DNA from: Actinomycetes bacterium
Lineage (GTDB): Bacteria; Actinomycetota; Coriobacteriia; Coriobacteriales; Coriobacteriaceae
Direction of reading: 5' to 3'
DNA: 5,139 bases
Assembly (NCBI GenBank): GCA_023441725.1
Contig: JAEZNV010000169.1
Location: forward strand, 1-5,139
The notes below the pieces were generated by a model. It had not been told where the DNA came from and ran no database searches. It worked only from the letters and a program-made list of their open reading frames with translations. The translations under genes and the position numbers were made by a program. This document shows positions 1 to 5,139 of the stretch, one piece after another (position 1 is the first letter of the stretch; each line of letters opens with the position of its first letter).

Positions 1-102
1 GTTTGGGGCTTTGCTCGATACAAGTTCCGCACGAGCCGAAGGCCACTTAATGTGGCCTTCGTGCGAGCAGGACTGTCCGCAGTAGCGAGCAATGCCCCAA
101 AC
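1..102 (+). repeat. Palindromic element copy A: conserved hairpin core with its own complementary outer arms, downstream of valS
   Basis: The outer arms 1-17 (GTTTGGGGCTTTGCTCG) and 86-102 are complementary at 16 of 17 positions, the exception being a T-T opposition of bases 10 and 93. Between them lie 68 bases. Within these, 37-46 (CGAAGGCCAC) and 52-61 (GTGGCCTTCG) form a perfect 10-bp stem with a TTAAT loop. Bases 25-68 match the core of the second element near 2878-2921 (opposite strand) at 41 of 44 positions, while the outer arms do not match. The element begins 17 bases past the valS stop and reaches the window edge, so its left arm may be longer. It could act as a 3' mRNA structure or terminator for valS, but any U-tract would lie outside the window. 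Strand is given for the orientation of the shared core. Existence of the structure is seen directly; its function is unknown. Confidence 0.85.
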
Positions 103-119
103 CGCGCCCCCAGTACCGC

Positions 120-2816
120 CTACGAGAAGTCAGCAACCTGAGCAGTCAGCGCCGCCAGGATCTCCTTGAGCTCAGCTGCACGGTCCCTCTTCTTCTGGAC
201 CACCGCGGGCGCGGCCTTAGCCACAAAGCCCTCGTTGGCAAGCGTCTTCTCGCAGCCGGCGAGCTCCTTCTGGGCCGCGGCGATCTCCTTCTCCAGACGT
301 GCCTTCTCGGCCGAAAGGTCAACCTTGCCCTCGAGCACCACAAAGACCTCGACGCCGCTGTCAACAACGGCGATGCTCGCGGCCGGCTTCTCAATGTCGG
401 TGCCCATAACCAGCGAAGCCGTGTTCGCAAGCGGCTCGATGGTCGAACGCAGGCTCTCGAGCTTCTCGATGTCCTCGGCACCGGCGCGCACGACCACGTC
501 GAGCTCGGCCTTGGGGCTCAAGCGATAACGCGAACGCGTGGCGCGGGCGGCGGAAACGACGGTGCGGCACAGCTCAAAGGCGCGCTCGGCGTCCTCGTCG
601 ACGTACTTGGCGTAGTCGGCGGGCTCAGGCCACTTGGCGATCATGAGCGCGTCGGCGCGGTCGACGTTGCCCTCGGCGTCCAGATCGAGCACGCTCGCCG
701 GCATGTTGTCCCAGATCTCCTCGGTGACAAATGGCATAAGTGGGTGCATCAGGCGAATGGAGGTGTCGAGCACAAAAATCAGGTTGCGCTGCGCCTGCAG
801 ACGGCCCTCGCCCTTCAGGCGGGCCTTGGTGACTTCGACGTACCAGTCGCAGACCTCGTTCCAGAAGAACTGCTGCACGCCGCGGGCCATGTCGCCAAAG
901 GTGTAGTTCTCAATACCCTCGGTGACCATCTTAACGGCCTTGGCCAGGCGACTGAACATCCAGGCGTCGGCCGGCGTCTCCACGACGGGCTCGCCGGGCG
1001 TGTAGCCCTCCATGTTCATGAGCAGGAAGCGACTGGCGTTCCAGATCTTGGTCACAAAGCTCTTGGCCTGTTCGGTACGCGGGCTGTCGATGAGCTTCTT
1101 GGTCTTCTTGTCGATGTTCGCGTCGAACTTAACGTCCTGGTTATTGGTGCACAGCGTGAGCAGGTTGAAGCGCATGGCGTCGGCGCCGTACATGCCAATG
1201 AGATCCATGGGGTCAACGCCGTTGCCCTTGGACTTGGACATGCGGCTGCCGTCCTTGGCCAGAATCGTCGGATAGATGACGACGTCCTTAAACGGCACCT
1301 CGTCCAGGAAATACAGCGAGCTCATGACCATGCGGGCGACCCACAGCGCGATGATGTCGCGCGCGGTGACGAGCGCCGTCGTGGGGTGATGGCCCTCGAG
1401 CAGCTCCGGCTTTTGCGGCCAGCCCTGCGTGGCGAAGGTCCACAGCTGCGAGCTGAACCAGGTGTCCAGCACGTTCTCGTCCTGGTGCACGTGATGGCCG
1501 CCGCACTTGGGGCACACGTCGGTGTCCTCGGTAAGGGCGTCCTCCCAGCCGCAGTCCTCGCAGTAGAACACAGGGATACGGTGGCCCCACCACAGCTGAC
1601 GGCTGATGCACCAGTCCTTAAGGTTCTCCATCCAGGTGGTGTAGGTCTGCGTCCAGCGCGCGGGGTGGAAGGTGACCTTGCCGGAGTTGACGGCGTCGAG
1701 CGCCGGTCCCTTGAGCTTGTCGACGGCGACGAACCACTGCTCGGACAGCCACGGCTCCAGGGCGGCGTCGCAGCGGTAGCAGTGCATGACGGAGTGGTCG
1801 TGCTCCTCGACGTGGTCGAGCAGGTCGTGCTCCTCAAACCACTTGATGACGGCCTCGCGGCACTCCTCGCGGGTCATACCGGTGAACTCGCCGTAGCCCT
1901 CGACAACCACCGCGTGCTCGTCGAAGATGTTGATCTGCGGCAGGTCGTGGGCCTGGCCCATGGCGTAGTCGTTGGGGTCGTGGGCAGGGGTGACCTTGAC
2001 GAAGCCGGAGCCAAAGTTGGCGTCGACATGCCAGTCCTCAAAGATAGGAATCTCGCGGTCGACGATGGGGAGCTTGACGGTCTTGCCCACGAAGGCGGCC
2101 TTCTCGGGATCCTTAGGAGAGACTGCAACGCCCGTGTCGCCGAGCATGGTCTCGGGGCGCGTGGTGGCGACGACGATGTAGTCCTGGCCGTTGACCGGCT
2201 CGGTCAGCGGGTAGCGCAGGTGCCACAGGTGGCCCTTCTCGTCCTTGTACTCGGCCTCGTCGTCCGAGATGGCAGTGGTGCAGTTGGGACACCAGTTGAC
2301 GATGCGCTTGCCACGATAGATCAGACCGTCGTGGTACCAGTCGCAGAAGACCTTGCGCACGGCCTGCGCGTAGTCCTCGTCCATGGTGAAGCGTTCGTTA
2401 TCGAAGTCGATGGAGCAGCCCATGCGCTTGATCTGCTCGACGATGATGCCACCGTACTCGTGGGTCCAATCCCAGCAGGCGTCGACAAATTTGTCGCGGC
2501 CGATCTCCAGGCGGCTAATGCCCTCGCTCTTGAGCTTCTTGTCAACCTTGGTCTGCGTCGCGATACCGGCGTGGTCGGTGCCCAGCACCCAGCGCGTGGA
2601 CTTGCCGCGCATGCGAGCCATACGGACGATGGCATCCTGGATGGAGTCGTCGGTGGCGTGGCCCATGTGGAGCTTGCCGGTTACGTTGGGAGGCGGAATG
2701 GTGACGGTGCAGTCGCCCACGCCCTCACGGCGCTTGTAGTAGCCGCCGTCGAGCCACTTCTGCAGGATCGCCGGCTCGTTGGTCGACGGATCGTAGTTCT
2801 TGGGCATTTCTTCCAT
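120..2816 (-). CDS. valS: Valyl-tRNA synthetase (ValRS), class Ia
   Basis: This cytoplasmic enzyme activates valine with ATP, transfers it to tRNA-Val, and hydrolyses mischarged Thr-tRNA-Val. The 898 residues fit the family's usual length of about 880-950. The Rossmann-fold signature PPPNVTGKLHMGH is at 41-53, with HMGH as the HIGH box. The editing domain (about 200-340) shows TTRPET at 218-223 and AHDPNDYAMG at 278-287. Cysteine pairs at 176/179, 346/349, 419/422 and 435/438 look like zinc-knuckle ligands. DTWFSS is at 451-456. The KMSKS loop reads RMSKSKGN at 525-532, with Arg for the first Lys. The anticodon-binding region follows (KIWNASRF at 590-597), and the C-terminal part from about 832 to 893 is rich in Lys, Glu and Ala, as in the ValRS tRNA-binding coiled coil. 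About a dozen residues near 566-587 look inserted relative to B. subtilis or E. coli ValRS. The ATG at 2816 is chosen because AGGGAG lies 6 bases upstream; an ATG three codons later has poorer spacing. It is probably transcribed apart from clpX, since a terminator lies between them. Confidence 0.98.
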   Translation of the reverse strand: MEEMPKNYDPSTNEPAILQKWLDGGYYKRREGVGDCTVTIPPPNVTGKLHMGHATDDSIQDAIVRMARMRGKSTRWVLGTDHAGIATQTKVDKKLKSEGISRLEIGRDKFVDACWDWTHEYGGIIVEQIKRMGCSIDFDNERFTMDEDYAQAVRKVFCDWYHDGLIYRGKRIVNWCPNCTTAISDDEAEYKDEKGHLWHLRYPLTEPVNGQDYIVVATTRPETMLGDTGVAVSPKDPEKAAFVGKTVKLPIVDREIPIFEDWHVDANFGSGFVKVTPAHDPNDYAMGQAHDLPQINIFDEHAVVVEGYGEFTGMTREECREAVIKWFEEHDLLDHVEEHDHSVMHCYRCDAALEPWLSEQWFVAVDKLKGPALDAVNSGKVTFHPARWTQTYTTWMENLKDWCISRQLWWGHRIPVFYCEDCGWEDALTEDTDVCPKCGGHHVHQDENVLDTWFSSQLWTFATQGWPQKPELLEGHHPTTALVTARDIIALWVARMVMSSLYFLDEVPFKDVVIYPTILAKDGSRMSKSKGNGVDPMDLIGMYGADAMRFNLLTLCTNNQDVKFDANIDKKTKKLIDSPRTEQAKSFVTKIWNASRFLLMNMEGYTPGEPVVETPADAWMFSRLAKAVKMVTEGIENYTFGDMARGVQQFFWNEVCDWYVEVTKARLKGEGRLQAQRNLIFVLDTSIRLMHPLMPFVTEEIWDNMPASVLDLDAEGNVDRADALMIAKWPEPADYAKYVDEDAERAFELCRTVVSAARATRSRYRLSPKAELDVVVRAGAEDIEKLESLRSTIEPLANTASLVMGTDIEKPAASIAVVDSGVEVFVVLEGKVDLSAEKARLEKEIAAAQKELAGCEKTLANEGFVAKAAPAVVQKKRDRAAELKEILAALTAQVADFS

Positions 2817-2822
2817 ATATCT

Positions 2823-2828
2823 CTCCCT
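2823..2828 (-). promoter_or_regulatory. valS ribosome binding site
   Basis: On the minus strand AGGGAG lies 6 bases before the ATG at 2816, an acceptable Shine-Dalgarno match and spacing that supports this start. Only 8 bases separate it from the foot of the 26-bp stem of the upstream palindrome, so it is predicted to stay single-stranded just beyond a long hairpin. Confidence 0.7.
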
Positions 2829-2836
2829 GTCCCGCC

Positions 2837-2951
2837 GGGGAGGAATGTAGGCCCGATTTTCGCTCGGTCAGGTCCTGGCTCGCGCGAAGACCACATTAAG
2901 TGGTCTTCGGCTCGTGCGGAATCTACGAAAATCGGGCCTGCATTCCTCCCC
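2837..2951 (-). repeat. Palindromic element copy B: conserved hairpin core with 26-bp outer arms, in the valS leader region
   Basis: The outer arms 2837-2862 and 2926-2951 are complementary over 26 bases with one exception, T2848 facing G2940. This would be a G-U wobble in plus-strand RNA and an A-C mismatch in minus-strand RNA. The arms enclose 63 bases. Inside these, 2885-2894 and 2900-2909 form a perfect 10-bp stem with a 5-base loop. On the minus strand, 2921-2878 matches bases 25-68 of the other element at 41 of 44 positions. The arms show no resemblance to the arms of that copy. The element ends 8 bases before the valS ribosome binding site, so if valS is transcribed from upstream it forms a long stem in the 5' untranslated region. 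No T-box antiterminator motif is seen. Strand is given for the shared core. Its role is unknown. Confidence 0.88.
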
Positions 2952-2972
2952 TTAGGTATCGATTACTTCAGT

Positions 2973-3001
2973 CTGATATGACTTCGCTGAGGCTTAAACA
3001 A
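2973..3001 (-). promoter_or_regulatory. Weak candidate promoter for valS
   Basis: On the minus strand TTGTTT (2996-3001) is followed after 17 bases by TATCAG (2973-2978). The spacing is ideal for a vegetative sigma factor, but the hexamers match TTGACA and TATAAT only partially. Its place between the clpX terminator and valS is where a promoter is expected. A transcript from here would carry the whole palindrome at 2837-2951 in its leader. Other weak AT-rich matches exist in 2975-3045, so this exact choice is uncertain. Confidence 0.3.
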
Positions 3002-3045
3002 ACACACAGAATAACACAGGTAGTTGGGGTTATTGCGTATATATA

Positions 3046-3081
3046 AAATAGCCTCCGACCGCGGGTGGTCGGAGGCTATTT
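3046..3081 (-). terminator. Intrinsic terminator of clpX
   Basis: A perfect 15-bp stem is formed by 3046-3060 and 3067-3081 around a 6-base loop. On the minus strand the GC-rich part (GCCTCCGACC and its complement) is followed by CTATTTTATATATA, a reasonable T-rich tail. It begins 21 bases past the clpX stop codon and should end the clpP-clpX transcript, making valS a separate unit. Its tail on the plus strand is poorer (TTTGC), so it is oriented for the minus strand. Confidence 0.9.
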
Positions 3082-3102
3082 GCAAACACGTTTTAGGCTG
3101 GT

Positions 3103-4515
3103 CTAGCCGTAGATGCGCTGGGGCTGTTCTTCGCCCTTGACGGCGGCTTCGGTTACGACGACCTTGGCAACGCCCTCCTCGCTGGGGAGATCGAACATCG
3201 TCTGCTGCAGCACGTCCTCGCAGATGGCACGCAGGCCGCGGGCGCCGGTCTTGCGGGCAAGTGCCATGCGGGCGATCTCGTGCAGCGCCGCGTCCTCAAA
3301 CTCAAGCTCAACGTCCTCGAGCTGGAACATCTTGCGGTACTGGCGCACCACGGCGTTCTTGGGCGCGGTCAGGATCGACACCAGGTCGTCCTCGTCGAGC
3401 GCCTGCGTCTGAGTGACGACGGGCGTACGTCCCACAAACTCGGGAATCATGCCAAAGGCGTTGAGATCCTGCGGGAGCACCTGGCGCAGCAGGTCGTTCT
3501 CGTCGACCGAGGTGGGGCCGGCGATCTCGGAGTTAAAGCCCACGCCCTTGTTGCCCACGCGATCGGCGATGATCTTATCCAGACCCACAAAGGCACCGCC
3601 GCAGATGAACAGGATGTTCGTCGTGTCGATCTGCAGCAGCTCCTGCTGGGGATGCTTGCGGCCGCCGGTGGGCGGAACGCTGGCCACCGTGCCCTCAAGA
3701 ATCTTAAGCAGTGCCTGCTGAACGCCCTCGCCCGAAACATCGCGGGTAATGGAGAGGTTCTCGGCCTTGCGAGCGATCTTGTCGATCTCGTCCACGTAGA
3801 TGATGCCCACCTGCGCGCGCTCAATGTCGCCATCGGCGGCGTTGATGAGCTTGAGCAGGATGTTCTCCACGTCCTCGCCCACGTAACCGGCCTCGGTGAG
3901 CGCGGTGGCGTCGGCGATGGCAAACGGCACCTCGAGGATGCGCGCGAGTGTCTGGGCCAGCAGCGTCTTACCGGTACCGGTGGGGCCGAGCAGCAAAATA
4001 TTGGACTTGGCGAGCTCCACCTCGTCCATGTCATCGTCAAACTGGCCGCCCATGCCCGATGCCTCGTCAAGGGCGGACACCGCGGCACCGCCCTCGATCA
4101 CGCGGCGATAGTGGTTGTACACGGCAACCGACATGGCGCGCTTGGCGTCCTCCTGGCCCATAACATAGGCCGAAAGCTCGTCATAAATCTCGTGCGGCGT
4201 CGGCACGTGCGTGATGACCTGACGGTCGTCCTCGAGCTCAAAACCCTCGGCCTCGGGGTCAACGGCGGGCTGGGACGCAGCCTGGCCGTGGTCGTTGAGG
4301 AAACCCGGGAGATTGCCGTTGCGGGCGGCGTCCATAAAGTCCGAAGCCAGCGACTCCTCAAGGATCTCGGAGCAGGCGGCAACGCACTCGTCGCAGATAA
4401 AGATGTTGGTCGGACCCTTTACGAGACGACGGACCTGGCCCTGCTCTTTTCCGCAGAAGGAGCAGCGGATCGGGTTGCCGTTCTCGTCAAAGTTGTCCTG
4501 CATGTTACCGGCCAT
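3103..4515 (-). CDS. clpX: ATP-dependent Clp protease ATP-binding subunit ClpX
   Basis: ClpX is the hexameric AAA+ unfoldase that recognises degrons and threads substrates into ClpP. Residues are counted from MAGNMQDN. The N-terminal zinc-binding domain has C18, C21, C41 and C44. Walker A is GPTGTGKT (177-184) and pore loop 1 is GYVG (210-213). Walker B is IIYVDEID (238-245) and the RKH loop is at 286-288. VGF (325-327) corresponds to the IGF tripeptide that docks on ClpP. The arginine finger is in EFVGR (359-363) and sensor 2 in GARGLR (424-429). At 470 residues it is longer than E. coli ClpX (424). The extra length is an acidic linker after the zinc domain (about 66-104) and an insert before Walker A (about 141-168, GQFDDDMDE). 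The ATG at 4515 is preferred because GAAGGA lies 8 bases upstream; a TTG at 4536 would add seven residues and has no such site. The gene follows the clpP stop after one base, suggesting translational coupling. Confidence 0.97.
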   Translation of the reverse strand: MAGNMQDNFDENGNPIRCSFCGKEQGQVRRLVKGPTNIFICDECVAACSEILEESLASDFMDAARNGNLPGFLNDHGQAASQPAVDPEAEGFELEDDRQVITHVPTPHEIYDELSAYVMGQEDAKRAMSVAVYNHYRRVIEGGAAVSALDEASGMGGQFDDDMDEVELAKSNILLLGPTGTGKTLLAQTLARILEVPFAIADATALTEAGYVGEDVENILLKLINAADGDIERAQVGIIYVDEIDKIARKAENLSITRDVSGEGVQQALLKILEGTVASVPPTGGRKHPQQELLQIDTTNILFICGGAFVGLDKIIADRVGNKGVGFNSEIAGPTSVDENDLLRQVLPQDLNAFGMIPEFVGRTPVVTQTQALDEDDLVSILTAPKNAVVRQYRKMFQLEDVELEFEDAALHEIARMALARKTGARGLRAICEDVLQQTMFDLPSEEGVAKVVVTEAAVKGEEQPQRIYG

Positions 4516-4516
4516 C

Positions 4517-5137
4517 CTAGGCGTCCTTCGCGGCAAGATCGCGCGAGGTAACGATACGGTCGATCAGGCCATAGTCGAGGGCCTCGGCAGCGGTCAGGTA
4601 GTTGTCGCGCTCGGTATCGGCTTGGACCTTCTCAATCGGCTGGCCCGAAGCGTCAGACAGGATCTGGTTGAGCTCGCGACGGGTCTTCTTGATCTCCTCG
4701 GCCACGATCTCGATCTCGGTCTGCTGGCCCTGGGCACCGCCGCTGGGCTGGTGAATCATGACCTTGGAGTGCGGCAGGCAGAAGCGCTTGCCCTTGGCGC
4801 CGGCCGAAAGCAGCACGGCGGCCATAGACGCGGCCATACCGACGCAAATGGTGGAGACCTGCGGCTTAATGAAGTTCATGGTGTCCAGAATCGCCAGGCC
4901 GGAGTAGACCTCGCCGCCGGGCGAATTAATGTAGAGCGAGATATCCTTCTCGGCATCCTGGCTCTCAAGATGCAGCAGCTGGGCAACGACCAGGTTGGCG
5001 CTGACGGAGTTGATCTCCTCGCCCAAGAAGATGATGCGGTCGTTGAGCAGGCGCGAATAGATATCGTAGCTGCGCTCGCCGCGCGGCGTCTGCTCGATAA
5101 CGTATGGCACGAGGGCGGAATCGAACTTAGCGATCAT
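4517..5137 (-). CDS. clpP: ATP-dependent Clp protease proteolytic subunit ClpP (start at window edge)
   Basis: ClpP is a cytoplasmic serine peptidase that stacks as two heptameric rings and degrades proteins delivered by ClpX or other Clp ATPases. The 206 residues match the family's usual length (about 195-210). The catalytic triad is S104 in GMAASM, H129 in VMIHQP and D178 in DTERD. The substrate-strand region YINSPGG is at 69-75, and [10 protein letters not shown] (115-124) is also typical. The N-terminal stretch [24 protein letters not shown] (8-31) aligns with E. coli ClpP from its ALVP segment, so little or nothing is missing. Only two bases lie upstream of the ATG at 5137, so a slightly earlier start and the ribosome binding site cannot be judged. 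It is the first gene of a clpP-clpX pair. Many Actinobacteria carry a second clpP just upstream; whether that holds here is outside the window. Confidence 0.97.
   Translation of the reverse strand: MIAKFDSALVPYVIEQTPRGERSYDIYSRLLNDRIIFLGEEINSVSANLVVAQLLHLESQDAEKDISLYINSPGGEVYSGLAILDTMNFIKPQVSTICVGMAASMAAVLLSAGAKGKRFCLPHSKVMIHQPSGGAQGQQTEIEIVAEEIKKTRRELNQILSDASGQPIEKVQADTERDNYLTAAEALDYGLIDRIVTSRDLAAKDA
4524..4529 (-). promoter_or_regulatory. clpX ribosome binding site inside the end of clpP
   Basis: GAAGGA on the minus strand lies 8 bases before the ATG at 4515 and within the AKD codons of the clpP C-terminus. It decides the clpX start in favour of MAGNMQDN over the upstream TTG at 4536 and the later ATG at 4503. 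Its position means ribosomes finishing clpP pass over it, consistent with coupled translation. Confidence 0.75.
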
Positions 5138-5139
5138 AC

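Noticed and set aside
25..68. CRISPR-type repeat
   Set aside because: Only two copies 2.8 kb apart in opposite orientation, with no spacer array or cas genes.
2681..2896. Minus-strand 71-codon frame spanning the valS start and part of the palindrome
   Set aside because: It overlaps the start of valS in another frame and its upstream half is just translated hairpin arm; no ribosome binding site or known domain is seen.
1..2951. Composite transposon carrying valS between inverted copies
   Set aside because: The outer arms of the two copies differ, there is no transposase, and valS sits in its expected place after clpP-clpX, so mobilisation of the gene is unlikely.
744..2981. Very long plus-strand open frame (745 codons) antisense to valS, running through the upstream palindrome
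   Set aside because: valS on the other strand is unmistakable. Long antisense frames are common opposite GC-rich genes with strong third-position GC. The translation is low-complexity Val/Ala/Leu/Gly/Asp with no recognisable domain.
2817..3045. T-box riboswitch in the valS leader
   Set aside because: I looked on the minus strand for the conserved antiterminator sequence AGGGTGGNACCGCG and a following terminator and found neither.
4516..4536. TTG at 4536 as the clpX start
   Set aside because: It would overlap clpP by 20 bases, adds a non-conserved MPRRTPR, and has no upstream Shine-Dalgarno, whereas the ATG at 4515 does.
3280..4551. Plus-strand open frame of 423 codons antisense to clpX
   Set aside because: It mirrors the clpX codons, is rich in Leu, Val, His and Gly with no domain, and shares the same base-composition cause.

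Overview
The window is a GC-rich bacterial chromosomal segment (I judge roughly 60% G+C by eye). Three housekeeping genes read leftward on the minus strand. In transcription order they are clpP (ATP-dependent protease subunit, right edge), clpX (its AAA+ unfoldase partner) and valS (valyl-tRNA synthetase). The clpP-clpX-valS order is known from Actinobacteria, where folC often follows valS. Protein style and base composition suggest class Coriobacteriia, perhaps Collinsella or a relative. That assignment is inference from general familiarity, not from a search.

Layout from the right edge leftward. clpP starts 2 bases from the window end, so its start cannot be checked against an upstream ribosome binding site. 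clpP and clpX form a tight pair: the clpP stop TAG is separated by one base from the preferred clpX ATG, and the clpX ribosome binding site lies inside the last codons of clpP. A strong intrinsic terminator follows clpX at once, so valS is probably a separate transcription unit. The 286-base gap between clpX and valS holds this terminator, a weak candidate valS promoter, and a long palindrome ending just upstream of the valS ribosome binding site. valS fills 120-2816. A second long palindrome lies 17 bases beyond its stop and runs to the left edge.

ClpP forms the proteolytic barrel. ClpX recognises, unfolds and feeds tagged or damaged proteins into it. ValRS charges tRNA-Val and edits mischarged products. 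The three coding regions look intact, with all main catalytic motifs present.

The most unusual feature is noncoding. The two palindromes flanking valS share a nearly identical core of about 44 bases, in opposite orientation, itself containing a 10-bp hairpin with a covarying base pair. Each core is enclosed by long self-complementary arms whose sequences are unrelated between the copies. This conserved-core, private-arm design looks like a dispersed small hairpin element rather than ordinary terminators. Two copies in one window are suggestive but do not prove a family.
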